Made by a program: the position numbers and the translations under genes
From: Mycobacterium sp. 155
GTDB taxonomy: Bacteria; Actinomycetota; Actinomycetes; Mycobacteriales; Mycobacteriaceae
Assembly (NCBI RefSeq): GCF_000373905.1
Contig: NZ_KB892705.1
Span: 1,426,001-1,490,000, forward strand
Length of the DNA: 64,000 nucleotides
Direction: 5' to 3'
Notes under the pieces: generated by a model
What the model was told of the DNA's origin: nothing
Databases searched by the model: none
Seen by the model: the letters and a program-made list of their open reading frames with translations, nothing else
In this document: positions 10,106-18,544 of the stretch, one piece after another
Position numbering within the stretch: the stretch's first letter is position 1
How the letters are laid out: every line of letters starts with the position of its first letter

Positions 10106-11166
10106 GATCGGCGCCGCGCCTGGGTGAACAGCAGGTACACCAGATACATCCCGCCTACCGACACAGTTACCGCGCCCACCGGCAGCTCGTTGCCGGTGAA
10201 CACGTGTTGGGCGGCGATATCGCTGGCCAACAGCAGCACTCCTCCCATTGTGGCGGCCGGCATCAGCGCCACGCCCGGACTTGCGGTGAGCCGGCGCGCG
10301 ATCTGCGGCGCCGCCAGGGCCACGAACGAGATCGGGCCAGCCGCCGCACACGCCAGCGCCACGAGCGCCACCGCGGCCACCAGGTACGCCAAACGGGTCC
10401 GTTCCGGTGAGACTCCCAGGGCGCCGGCAGCGTCGTCACCCATCTGCAGCACGGGCAGCTGTGGACCCAGGCTTAGCAGGACCGCGGTGACGATCACCAG
10501 GCACACCGTCATCGGCACCACCTGAGCCCATGTCAGTCCGTTGAGGGTGCCCTGCTGCCACACTGCGGCCGTCACCGCGGTGTGGTGGTCCAGTTTGATC
10601 ACCACCCATTGGTTCACGGAGTTGAGCACTGCACTCACTCCGATTCCGACCACGATCAGCCGGTAGCCCGCTAAGCCGTTGCGATAGGACAGTGCATACA
10701 CCAGCACGGCGGTTATCAACCCGCCGGTCAACGCACCGGCGGCTACGGCGTAATAACCACCGCCGGTGGCGGCCAGCACCGCCAGCGCACCGGTGTACGC
10801 ACCCGAGTTCACCCCGATGATGTCGGGACTGCCCAGGGGATTTCGGGTCAGTGCCTGGAATATCGCGCCGGACACACCGAGTGCGGCACCTACCAGCAGG
10901 GCCATGAGCATGCGTGGCATGCGCCAGTGCAGCACCACGACCCGGTCGAACGAGGAGTTCGTGCCGACCAGCACCCGCAACACGTCTGTCGCCGTGATCG
11001 AGTACTTGCCGATCCCGATGGCCAGCACAGCGGCTGTCGCGGCGCCGAGCAGCAACCCGGCCACCACCGCCACTGCCCGCCATGAGGCGCGCGCCGAGAC
11101 CGTGCCGATTACGGGCAGGCCGAGGCGCACCACGCATTGCCGCTTTCCGAAATCGATCACGGTCAT
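10102..11166 (-). CDS. Ferri-siderophore ABC importer permease, FecCD family (second subunit)
   Basis: The 354-residue polytopic membrane protein has the FecCD hallmarks: LHWRMPRMLMALLVGAALG near the first helices, ALTRNPLGSPDIIGVNSGA, and the coupling-loop region GPISFVALAAPQIARRL. It should form the inner-membrane channel together with the upstream permease. The ATG overlaps the stop of that gene by 4 nt, and its own stop overlaps the ATPase start, so translation is coupled. This copy resembles FepG-type subunits by gene order (inference). Confidence 0.92.
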   Translation of the reverse strand: MTVIDFGKRQCVVRLGLPVIGTVSARASWRAVAVVAGLLLGAATAAVLAIGIGKYSITATDVLRVLVGTNSSFDRVVVLHWRMPRMLMALLVGAALGVSGAIFQALTRNPLGSPDIIGVNSGAYTGALAVLAATGGGYYAVAAGALTGGLITAVLVYALSYRNGLAGYRLIVVGIGVSAVLNSVNQWVVIKLDHHTAVTAAVWQQGTLNGLTWAQVVPMTVCLVIVTAVLLSLGPQLPVLQMGDDAAGALGVSPERTRLAYLVAAVALVALACAAAGPISFVALAAPQIARRLTASPGVALMPAATMGGVLLLASDIAAQHVFTGNELPVGAVTVSVGGMYLVYLLFTQARRRS

Positions 11167-12203
11167 GTCCGGTCGCCTCTTGACTTACGGATCAGCCAGA
11201 TCAGCACCGGCGCGCCCAGGAAGGCGGTGACGATCCCTGCCGGCAGTTCGGCCGGCCGAATCACCACGCGGCCAAGGATGTCGGCGCCGAGCATCAGGGT
11301 GGGGGCCGCGACAGTGGCGTAGGCCAAGATCCAGCGCCAATCCGGTCCGGTGAAGCGGCGCACCGCATGTGGAACCATCAGCCCGACGAATCCAATTGGC
11401 CCTGCGCCTGCCGTGGCCGCGCCGGCCAACAGAGTCACCGCTATCAAGCTGAGCGCCTGTGTGCGGGCCACGTTGCCGCCCATGCTCGTGGCCAGATCGT
11501 CGCCGAGCGCGGCGATGTTCAGCGAGCGCGACACCACGACACACAACACAACCCCGACGGCTATGAAGGGCGTGATCGCCACGGCCACCTGCAGCGGTCG
11601 TCCGTCCAGCGCCCCGGCGTCCCAGAACCGCATGTTGTCGAAGGCGCGGGGATTGCGCAGCCGGATGACGAAGCCGATACCGTCCATCACCGCGGCAATC
11701 GCCACACCGGCCAGCAGTACCCGAACGGGAGTCACCGGTGAGCGTCCAGTCATTCCGACCAGATAGACCATCACCATGGCGAACAGGGCACCCAGGAAGG
11801 CGAACCCGATGTAGGTCCAGATGCCGCTGAACCCCCAGAACGCAATCGCGGCCACGACGAACAGGGCCGCACCGGAGTTGATCCCGAGGATTTCCGAATC
11901 CGCGAGCGGGTTCCGTCCGACGGCCTGGATCAGCGCTCCGGACAGTCCGAGGGCCAGACCGACCAGAAGCCCCAGCACGGTGCGGGGGATGCGCAGGTCG
12001 TGCACGATCCACTGATCACCCACATCGTGGTAGTCGGTGACGGCGTGCCACACGGTTGAGAGCGCGACGTTCTCGGTGCCGATGGCGAGGCTGGCGACGC
12101 AGACTGCAGCCAGCAGTACGACAGCCACCGAAAGCCCTACCACGCGGCCGTTGCTGGTGATGCGCTTCCGCGGGACCGGGACCTGCGCGAGCGCCGAGCT
12201 CAA
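11163..12203 (-). CDS. Ferri-siderophore ABC importer permease, FecCD family (first subunit)
   Basis: This 346-residue FecCD permease has IVHDLRIPRTVLGLLVGLAL, AVGRNPLADSEILGINSGAA and the loop GPIGFVGLMVPHAVRRFTG. About nine or ten hydrophobic segments are visible. It would pair with the downstream permease for ferric exochelin import. It overlaps the upstream FAD-reductase gene by 4 nt, so reductase, both permeases and ATPase form one tightly packed operon behind the IdeR box at 13,021. Confidence 0.92.
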   Translation of the reverse strand: MSSALAQVPVPRKRITSNGRVVGLSVAVVLLAAVCVASLAIGTENVALSTVWHAVTDYHDVGDQWIVHDLRIPRTVLGLLVGLALGLSGALIQAVGRNPLADSEILGINSGAALFVVAAIAFWGFSGIWTYIGFAFLGALFAMVMVYLVGMTGRSPVTPVRVLLAGVAIAAVMDGIGFVIRLRNPRAFDNMRFWDAGALDGRPLQVAVAITPFIAVGVVLCVVVSRSLNIAALGDDLATSMGGNVARTQALSLIAVTLLAGAATAGAGPIGFVGLMVPHAVRRFTGPDWRWILAYATVAAPTLMLGADILGRVVIRPAELPAGIVTAFLGAPVLIWLIRKSRGDRT

Positions 12204-13015
12204 AGACCCACTCGTTCCAGGGCATCCTCAAATTCTTCGAACGCCACCTTGTCACCTTTTCCATCGGTCAGTGCGCGTTCATAGACCGGCAGCACGTCGT
12301 TTTCTACCGCGGCGAACCTGGCATCCCAGGTTTCAGAGTCGAACCGCCAGTAACCGGTGATGTCGTACTGATCGCGGTCGAAACCGAGACCCCGCAGATA
12401 TTTGCGGACTGCCCGAGACTCCGCGGCCTCTCCGGCGAACCAGCAGTATCCCCGTCCGTCCGGCAGCGTCAGCTCGCGGACCAACGCACTCAATCGGCTT
12501 GGGGTGTGTCCGTTTCCAGTGCCGACGCTGGGGATGACGGATACTTGCGGATGTGCGGGCAGGTAGTCCAGGTCTGTGCGTTCGGCGACCTCGGCAATGA
12601 CGGTGACCGGCACGGCGGCGCCGAGCTCCTCGATGATGCGTGCGGTGGCCGGTAACCCGGACAGGTCGGTGACCAGCAGCTGCCACTCGGTGGACGGCTC
12701 GGGCCGATACCAGAACCGGGCGTGGTCGAGTCCGATCCGGTCCCCGCTACGGGCTTGTTGCGCCCACGCGGTGCCCAGACCGCGTTCGTGGAGCAGAACG
12801 TCGAGATCGATGATGTCGCCGCGTTGGGACCGCACCGAGTAGTTGCGGCCCTCGGCATCGGAATCTGGTCCAGAGTCCGAAAAGTACACTCCCACGGCGG
12901 AATCGCCAGCCTGCTTCACATCTAACGCCGCTGGATCGTGGATACGCAGGGTGACCCGGACGAGTCGAGGATTCAGCACTTTCGTCTCGATGACGGACGC
13001 CTGCGAGTGACTCAC
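12200..13015 (-). CDS. Siderophore-interacting FAD-binding protein (SIP/ViuB family ferric reductase)
   Basis: The 271-residue protein belongs to the SIP/ViuB family, cytoplasmic flavoproteins that reduce Fe(III)-siderophores to release iron. The FAD-binding motif RNYSVR sits near residue 58 and the C-terminal GYCWFAGEAAESRAVRKYL matches the family's WAGE motif. The start is GTG at 13015; an IdeR box ends its proximal edge only 5 bp upstream, leaving no room for a Shine-Dalgarno, so a leaderless transcript is likely. It is the first gene of the uptake operon, consistent with coupled import and iron release. Confidence 0.92.
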   Translation of the reverse strand: MSHSQASVIETKVLNPRLVRVTLRIHDPAALDVKQAGDSAVGVYFSDSGPDSDAEGRNYSVRSQRGDIIDLDVLLHERGLGTAWAQQARSGDRIGLDHARFWYRPEPSTEWQLLVTDLSGLPATARIIEELGAAVPVTVIAEVAERTDLDYLPAHPQVSVIPSVGTGNGHTPSRLSALVRELTLPDGRGYCWFAGEAAESRAVRKYLRGLGFDRDQYDITGYWRFDSETWDARFAAVENDVLPVYERALTDGKGDKVAFEEFEDALERVGL

Positions 13016-13020
13016 AAGGC

Positions 13021-13039
13021 TTAGGTTAACCTAACCAAA
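13021..13039 (-). promoter_or_regulatory. IdeR iron box of the siderophore uptake operon
   Basis: TTAGGTTAACCTAACCAAA contains AGGTTAACCTAACC, 13 of 14 core positions of the IdeR consensus. It abuts the GTG start of the SIP gene with a 5-bp gap, so it must overlap the promoter or transcription start. Confidence 0.85.
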
Positions 13040-13597
13040 TTCTGTGTGAATCGATTGTGGACTGACCGAGTGTCGTGAGGAGCTGGTGTGCGACTGCCGT
13101 AACGCTTGCCCAGCCCAATGCAGACCATTGAGGCTGGCAGATACGGGCACGGTGGTGCAGTTCTCACACGCTGTCGATCGGTGAGACATTCGGGGTGTGG
13201 GGCGGTTTGTCCGGACGGGATCGGGAGCGCCTCTTGGCGGGAAGTAACCGCGGTTCTCATGACGGCGGTCGTTGCCGATGCATGTATTTACGCAGTTACT
13301 ATGAGCGCGAAATGCTCTGCTGCACTGCAGATTTGACGTAACTGTGCAATCCGCAACCAAGGTCTGCGGTAGCCTGACCTAGGCTGCCGACTTACTGGCA
13401 GGCCTGTGGGTGTCGTTGGTGGCCCCGTTCACCACCGCTCGTGTGCAGTCCACGCGGTGGGTGAATCTCCTTCCCGGTCGTTCTCTCGGACCGGCCGCTT
13501 CATCCTCAAGATCAGTCGGTGCGTCGCCATCTCGTGCTGCTCAACCACACCGATACAGCTGCAATAACCGAACCGTACAACGGACGGAGGAAAGACC
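13040..13597. other. Intergenic region with no convincing gene
   Basis: This 558-bp gap between the SIP operon and the DUF664 fragment has no protein-like frame. It holds a weak IdeR-like match (13,364-13,382, 13 of 19) and an imperfect inverted repeat just after it (AGGCTGCC / GGCAGGCCT). Confidence 0.6.
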
Positions 13598-13810
13598 ATG
13601 AGTACAAACCGAATTACCGAAGGTGCCGAGCGAGTCATCATCGAGAACATGCTCGATCACAACCGCGAAGCGCTCATCGAGACCGTGCGCGGCCTATCTG
13701 ATGCTGACGCCCGCCGACAACTCGTTGCGTCACTGACGACACCGATTTCACTGATCAAGCATGCAGGTCACGGCGATATCCTTCGCGAACAGATCGTGTC
13801 AACCCGCTAG
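13598..13810 (+). pseudogene. Truncated DUF664/DinB-like protein (N-terminal fragment)
   Basis: The 70-residue frame starts like DUF664 (DinB superfamily) proteins: IIENMLDHNREALIETVRGLSDADARRQLV followed by TTPISLIKHAG. It then departs from the family after about 57 residues and stops. Family members are usually about 160-180 residues with a histidine metal triad, which cannot be complete here. The ATG follows GGACGGAGG. Its 3' end overlaps the convergent isochorismatase-fold gene. It is most likely a deletion remnant; a short functional protein cannot be excluded. Confidence 0.6.
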
Positions 13811-14362
13811 TTCGCGCTGCACGTCGTCTGTCGTCGTAATTTCGATCAGTGGGCCGAACAGCGCCATAGCGTCCAGTGCTCGCTGATGATCGGTATCAGT
13901 GACGCCTGCGCACGCATCGGCGACGACTTTGACGTGTATGCCGGCATCAGCTGCCGCCAGAGCGGTGGCCAATATGCAGCAGTCGGTGGACACGCCGGTC
14001 AACACCATCCCGTGTCCATCTGGAATGGCCGCTGCCAATTGCGGACCCCACTTACCAAAGGTCGTCATGGTGACAACTGGGCATGACCAGTCGGCGAAGT
14101 CAGCTGACAGGCGGTACAGCGGATCGTCGTCGGGCAGCAAGGCGAAGGGCCAACGACGGTAGTATCCGGCCCACATGCCGGCGGGTTCGACGGGCGAAAT
14201 GAAGCGAGTGAGTACGACCCGGTCGTCAAACAGGGGCCTCAGCTGACAGATTCGGCGCGCAGCCTCGTCATAGCGGGGGACGAACCATTCGCTCTCTGGC
14301 AGTCGAAAGGCTTCTTGCATGTCGATGGCAACCAACGCGTACCCGTCAACCCTGTCAACCAT
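13799..14362 (-). CDS. Isochorismatase-family cysteine hydrolase
   Basis: This 187-residue protein has the fold and triad of the isochorismatase/nicotinamidase superfamily: Asp in ALVAIDMQEAF near residue 14, Lys in TTFGKWGP, and Cys in GVSTDCCILATAL. The preceding cis-peptide region (LTGVST) is conserved. The true substrate cannot be read from sequence; amide or isochorismate-type hydrolysis is the family range. It ends against the DUF664 fragment and has no obvious operon partner. Confidence 0.88.
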   Translation of the reverse strand: MVDRVDGYALVAIDMQEAFRLPESEWFVPRYDEAARRICQLRPLFDDRVVLTRFISPVEPAGMWAGYYRRWPFALLPDDDPLYRLSADFADWSCPVVTMTTFGKWGPQLAAAIPDGHGMVLTGVSTDCCILATALAAADAGIHVKVVADACAGVTDTDHQRALDAMALFGPLIEITTTDDVQRELAG

Positions 14363-14835
14363 GTGGTTTGCTCACTCACGTTGTGTAGTCCCGCGTAGCC
14401 AAACGGCGATCGGAATTAGCGGCAGACTACCATACTAGAACCGCCCTCCGGGCGGGAAAGCTGCATATCAAGCGATGTCGTGCGCGTTGCGCGCACTACT
14501 GTTCGCCGCTACTGGGTGAAGCAGGGTAGGGAAGCGGTAATTGTTGGGCCAGTTGACTTCTGATGACAAGTCCGGGAATCGGATGAAGCTTGGTCGCCCC
14601 TGCGGAGACCGGTGCCACGGCTCGCATCAGTTTCAGCCTGCATGTCTCACTTGACGCTTCTGGCATGCAAGAAGCGTCATTGTCGTTAGCTTTATGTGAT
14701 CGCAACCGCCTGGCGGCACGCCCACGCCAACGCGCGAAAACCATTATCTGGCAAGATAACTCGACATCAGACCAAGCCCATGCCAATTTCCATGCAAAAT
14801 CGAGGCTAGTACGCGCCGGGAATCCTCGTTCGTCG
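14363..14835. other. Intergenic region without a supported gene
   Basis: This gap of about 470 bp lies between the hydrolase start and the cutinase 3' end, both on the minus strand. It contains a perfect GC hairpin at 14,441-14,455. Open frames here lack recognisable features or ribosome sites. Confidence 0.6.
14441..14455 (-). terminator. GC-rich hairpin, possible intrinsic terminator
   Basis: CCGCCC-TCC-GGGCGG forms a perfect 6-bp stem with a 3-nt loop. It lies about 380 bp past the cutinase stop and upstream of the next minus-strand gene. No T-tract follows, as is common for mycobacterial hairpins. Confidence 0.4.
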
Positions 14836-15576
14836 CTAGAACCGGCTGGCGGCGAATCGGGCGGCTTGGTCGACCATGCCGTTGGCGATGTAGGAGTTGT
14901 GTGCGCTGGTGGGCGGCGCGGGTGGTCCACCGTTGCAGACAGTGTCACCGGTCGCGCACAGATCGATGGTCTTGGGTACATACAGCGGGCCGATTGTGAT
15001 CAGTGGTGCCCCGGCGTCACTGAGGAACTGGTTTGAGGGTTTGCCGAACAACGTCACGGCAGCGACGTGGTCGGCAATTTCCGGTGGCATCGGAGGCGGT
15101 ACAAAGGCCGCAGGGACACCCGCCGGGATGTCGGCTGAGGTGGAGAACGCCGCCACGGCAGCACCCTGCGAGAATCCGCCAAGCACCATTTTGGTGGTGG
15201 GGCAGTCAGCGGCCATTGCCTGGATGTGGTTGGTAGCGTCCCTGATTCCGTCGATGACCGTGAGGGCGAACTGGATGCCGTCGGCGAAGTCGGCGCTGGC
15301 CTGGTAGTTCACCGGGTACACGCCGACCGATTTCGCGCCGGCCTTGGCGCGTAGAGAATCGACGAATGCCTGTCCGACAGCACCAACACCGGGCGGCTCA
15401 CCAGTTCCGCGAGCGAACACCACTTCGGCGTCAGGGCATGGGTCCGCGTTGGCAATCGGTCCCGGGGCATTCATCAGCGCCAGTGCGATGAACACGACTA
15501 CGAGCACGCTTGTGAATCTGCGGGTCCCCTTATCGTTGGGTGCCGCAGGGGCTTCGGTGCAATCGTTTGTGTGCAT
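14836..15576 (-). CDS. Secreted cutinase-family serine esterase
   Basis: The 246-residue precursor starts with a charged N-region and a hydrophobic segment (about residues 22-45) ending near GPIANADPCP, a plausible signal-peptidase site. The mature part has the cutinase features: CPDAEVVFARGTGEPPG, nucleophile GGFSQGAAV, the Asp region IDLCATGDTVC and the His region SAHNSYIANGM. Mycobacterial cutinase-like proteins hydrolyse esters or phospholipids outside the membrane. The ATG at 15576 is chosen for AAAGGG about 8 nt upstream; longer in-frame extensions lack a good site. Confidence 0.9.
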   Translation of the reverse strand: MHTNDCTEAPAAPNDKGTRRFTSVLVVVFIALALMNAPGPIANADPCPDAEVVFARGTGEPPGVGAVGQAFVDSLRAKAGAKSVGVYPVNYQASADFADGIQFALTVIDGIRDATNHIQAMAADCPTTKMVLGGFSQGAAVAAFSTSADIPAGVPAAFVPPPMPPEIADHVAAVTLFGKPSNQFLSDAGAPLITIGPLYVPKTIDLCATGDTVCNGGPPAPPTSAHNSYIANGMVDQAARFAASRF

Positions 15577-16058
15577 ACAGAGAGCCCTTTGCGCCATGTC
15601 GGAGTGTCGATCGCCTGGTTTCGATGTTACGCAGGGGATAACACGGTAATGCCGTGCATGCCTCCACAGGATCGTGACCGCACGTGAGGAGGTGAGACCC
15701 ATGGACGCTGTAACCCTATGGGTGCTTCCACTCGTGTTCGCGGTTTGGCGATCGAGGTAGGTATCTCCGGGAGCGTCTTCCCCGGCATCCCGGGCGGGCC
15801 GACAACACACTTGCGCAATGACGTGAACACGTATCGGCGGGCAAACTTGCACCCATCCCAGCCTCCACGACAAAGACGCGCTATATGCAAATTCGGCGAC
15901 GTGTAAAGCGCACATCCGTCGATCACCCCAGGGGCGGCATATCCTGGTTCACAGGATCAGAAATCCGGCCCAGACGGCTGCCGCTATGACACCCCATAGC
16001 GACAGCCCACTATGAACGACGCCGCTTTGTGCGACGCCCGGACATCCGGGAGGCAGCG
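15577..16058. other. Divergent intergenic region, 482 bp
   Basis: This separates the cutinase and the aromatic amino acid hydroxylase. It should hold both promoters. The only coding-like signal is a 19-codon frame with a strong ribosome site at 15,701. Confidence 0.55.
15701..15760 (+). CDS. Possible 19-residue small ORF with strong ribosome binding site
   Basis: An ATG at 15701 is preceded by GAGGAGGTGAG with about 4 nt spacing and opens 19 codons before TAG. The peptide is hydrophobic (MDAVTLWVLPLVFAVW) with a basic end, like a tiny membrane peptide or leader. No homolog is recognised. The only support is the ribosome site. Confidence 0.25.
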   Translation: MDAVTLWVLPLVFAVWRSR

Positions 16059-16952
16059 ATGTTCGAAGAAGGTCAGCTTTATGCTCTGGTGACGCGCTCG
16101 GGAGATGACGTCACCGTTCATCTGGCCGCCGACCATCCGGGTGCTGTCGACCCGGAGTACCGGGTCCGCCGCAACGCCCTCGCTGCGCTGGCCATGGATT
16201 GGCAGCCTGGCACACCGCCACCAGTCGCGACCTATACCGACGCCGAACAGGAGGTCTGGCGCATCGTCTGCACCGAGCTCCGCAAGCTGCACCGGCACCG
16301 AGCCTGCGCCGTGTATCTACAGGGCCGGGAGCGACTCCAACTTCCCGAGGACCACATCCCACAGCTCGTTGAGGTCAACGAGATGCTCGGGCCCCTCACC
16401 GGCTTTCAATACGTACCAGCAGCCGGGCTTGTACCGCTGCGTGAGTTCTACGGATCCTTGGCTGACGAAATTTTCCACTCCACCCAGTACATTCGGCACC
16501 ACTCCGTGCCTCTGTATACGCCAGAGCCCGACCTGATCCACGAGGTAGTCGGACACGGCAATTGTCTGGCTCATGATCGTTTCGCGGCTCTGTACCGGCT
16601 GGCCGGATACGCGGCTCGACGTGTGCAAACGGCTGAGGCACTGGAGTTCATCTCGAAGGTCTTCTGGTTCTCCTTGGAGTTCGGAGTGGTACGCGAGCAT
16701 GGCGAAGTGCGCACCTATGGCGCCGGCCTGCTTTCCTCGTACGGGGAGATCCAGCAGATCGAAGATGCCGAACTACGGCCGCTGGACGTCGGCCGGATGG
16801 GTGTTCAGACATACGACATCACGCACTACCAGCCGGTGCTCTTCTGCGCCGAGGGATTCAACGAGATCGAAGACGTGATCGGCGCGTTTTTCTCCGATGT
16901 TGATGACGATATGGTGCAGCGCCTGGTGCATGACGCTTCCGCGCCAGCCTGA
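16059..16952 (+). CDS. Pterin-dependent aromatic amino acid hydroxylase (phenylalanine 4-monooxygenase-like)
   Basis: The 297-residue protein has the catalytic core of the biopterin-dependent hydroxylases: the iron ligands are the two histidines of LIHEVVGHGN and the glutamate of FWFSLEFGVV. FQYVPAAGLVPLREFYGSLA and GLLSSYGEIQ are also family-conserved. The expected reaction is Phe to Tyr with a tetrahydropterin cofactor and O2. It lacks the N-terminal ACT domain of animal enzymes, as bacterial forms do. The ATG at 16059 has GGGAGG 5 nt upstream; an upstream in-frame start at 16029 lacks one. No pterin dehydratase gene is adjacent. Confidence 0.88.
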   Translation: MFEEGQLYALVTRSGDDVTVHLAADHPGAVDPEYRVRRNALAALAMDWQPGTPPPVATYTDAEQEVWRIVCTELRKLHRHRACAVYLQGRERLQLPEDHIPQLVEVNEMLGPLTGFQYVPAAGLVPLREFYGSLADEIFHSTQYIRHHSVPLYTPEPDLIHEVVGHGNCLAHDRFAALYRLAGYAARRVQTAEALEFISKVFWFSLEFGVVREHGEVRTYGAGLLSSYGEIQQIEDAELRPLDVGRMGVQTYDITHYQPVLFCAEGFNEIEDVIGAFFSDVDDDMVQRLVHDASAPA

Positions 16953-17052
16953 GCGCTCCGTCGAGACACTGATGGAGAAATCGTCAAGACCTGTGGATCG
17001 GGTGTTTGACCACCCGAAGCGGGCATGTTGACCCGAGTCTTCGGGAACCGGG

Positions 17053-17652
17053 TCAGCCGTTGCAGCGCAGGCCTTCGAGTAGGCGGCGCACGGCCGCGCC
17101 GATGTCTTGGCGGGCGTGAAGCGGATTTTCCGCTCCGGCTATCGCCGCCACCGCCTGGTTGCTGAGCCCCATGAGGAGTTGCGCGAGGGGCGCCACCGGC
17201 TGGGGCGCGAGCACGCCGTGTTCGAGGAGGAGAACCAGGCCGGCCTGGATGTTGGCGATGGTGTACTGGGCGTTGCGCTCCTGCCACTTTCGCCATCCGA
17301 GCACGGCGGGAGCGTCCACGACGCGGATGCGCTGAAGCGGCTCATCGACTGCGGTGTCGAGCACCGCCTCCCACCCGGCCATGAACACCGACCACGGATC
17401 CTCGCCGCGCTCGATGGCCGCACTCGCCGCAGCACGGACCTGCGAGCTGACCTGTAGGTCGGCGCGATCGAAGACCTCTTCAAACAGCGCTGCCTTGTCG
17501 GCGAAGTGGTGGTAGAGCGAGCCACGGGTCACGCCGCTGCGGCGGACGATCTCCTCGGTACCGGTTTGGTGATACCCACGCTCACCGAACAACTCAGTCG
17601 CCACTGAGATGAGCCGTTCGCGCGCATTCTGGGTTTCCTTGACCATAGCCAT
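17053..17652 (-). CDS. TetR-family transcriptional regulator
   Basis: This TetR protein of about 199 residues has the N-terminal HTH (RERLISVATELFGERGYHQT, then GVTRGSLYHHFADKAALF) and a C-terminal ligand domain resembling TetR_C LmrA/YxaF-like forms. It diverges from an alpha/beta-hydrolase gene 42 bp away. Two 13-bp palindromes lie in that gap; one overlaps the first codons, so self-repression is expected. The start may be ATG 17652 or ATG 17646. Confidence 0.9.
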   Translation of the reverse strand: MAMVKETQNARERLISVATELFGERGYHQTGTEEIVRRSGVTRGSLYHHFADKAALFEEVFDRADLQVSSQVRAAASAAIERGEDPWSVFMAGWEAVLDTAVDEPLQRIRVVDAPAVLGWRKWQERNAQYTIANIQAGLVLLLEHGVLAPQPVAPLAQLLMGLSNQAVAAIAGAENPLHARQDIGAAVRRLLEGLRCNG

Positions 17653-17685
17653 ACAGTCTGTATGTTAGCACCATACAGACTGTAT
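17651..17685. promoter_or_regulatory. Tandem TetR operators in divergent promoter
   Basis: ATACAGTCTGTAT (17,651-17,663) and ATACAGACTGTAT (17,673-17,685) are near-identical palindromes whose centres are 22 bp apart, about two helical turns. They cover the TetR start and lie just before the hydrolase ribosome site. This spacing suits two TetR dimers on one face of DNA. Confidence 0.85.
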
Positions 17686-17694
17686 GGAGGTGTC

Positions 17695-18525
17695 ATGAAC
17701 GCCCAAGCCACCAATTCCGATCTGGTGTCCACTTGCCTTGGGACGCTGCATATTGCGCGCTTCGGTGCGGGCCCACCGGCCGTGTTATGGCATAGCCTCT
17801 GGGTCGATTCGCGTAGCTGGGGTCCGCTAGTTGACGCATTCGCCGGCCATCGTCAGGTGGTGACGATCGACGGACCCGGATATGGCCGCAGCAGACCAAT
17901 TCACCGTGACTTCACTCTCGACGATTGCGTGCAAGCCGCTTGCGAGGTGATTGATCAACTCGGACTCACCGCGCCGGTGGATTGGGTGGGCAATGCGTGG
18001 GGCGGGCATGTCGGGATCACGCTGGCGGCTGCCCAGCCACACCGATTACGCAGCCTGGCGACCATCGCCGCACCGGTCGTTCCGGTCGGACGGACCCAGC
18101 GCTTGACGCAAACGTATCCACTTGCGTTGCTTTACCGACTGCTGGGCCCGCACCGTTTGCTCACCAAGGTGCTGTTCGACGCGCTACTCGGTTCCGATGC
18201 GATTGCGGCACAGCCTGATCGGGCCGCGGAGATGGTGGCTGCCTTCCGAGCGGCCGATCGCGAATCGATACGACGGACCATCCGATACATGCACCATTGG
18301 CGCCCGCTCACCGACAAACTCCCGGCCGTCACCGTTCCGACCGTGCTGATCACCGGCGACCTCGGCGATCAGCACTGGCGACCAGCCGACGCCCAGGCGG
18401 CCGCCGCGATGATGCCCGCCGCGCGCGCAGTGGCCGTGACCGGCTCGGGACACGTCGGCCCGCTGCTGCTCGACGTCGATCAAATCGCCAGTACCGTCAT
18501 CGATTTCTGGAAATCGATCCCCTAG
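17695..18525 (+). CDS. Alpha/beta-hydrolase-fold protein lacking the nucleophilic serine
   Basis: The 276-residue protein has a clear alpha/beta-hydrolase layout: HSLWVDSRSWGPLV (oxyanion region), TIDGPGYGRSRP, the nucleophile elbow, ITGDLGDQHW (acid) and GSGHVGPLL (His). The elbow reads VGNAWGGH, so the usual G-x-S-x-G serine is alanine (codon GCG). It may be non-hydrolytic or use another chemistry. The ATG at 17695 has GGAGG 4 nt upstream. It is under the two TetR operators, so the pair may respond to a small lipophilic ligand (inference). Confidence 0.87.
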   Translation: MNAQATNSDLVSTCLGTLHIARFGAGPPAVLWHSLWVDSRSWGPLVDAFAGHRQVVTIDGPGYGRSRPIHRDFTLDDCVQAACEVIDQLGLTAPVDWVGNAWGGHVGITLAAAQPHRLRSLATIAAPVVPVGRTQRLTQTYPLALLYRLLGPHRLLTKVLFDALLGSDAIAAQPDRAAEMVAAFRAADRESIRRTIRYMHHWRPLTDKLPAVTVPTVLITGDLGDQHWRPADAQAAAAMMPAARAVAVTGSGHVGPLLLDVDQIASTVIDFWKSIP

Positions 18526-18544
18526 TGCCCGGCACTGTTCGGTA

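Noticed and set aside
16985..17040. CCCGAAG/CTTCGGG inverted repeat as terminator after the hydroxylase gene
   Set aside because: The loop is over 20 nt and the stem is short, so it is weak evidence.
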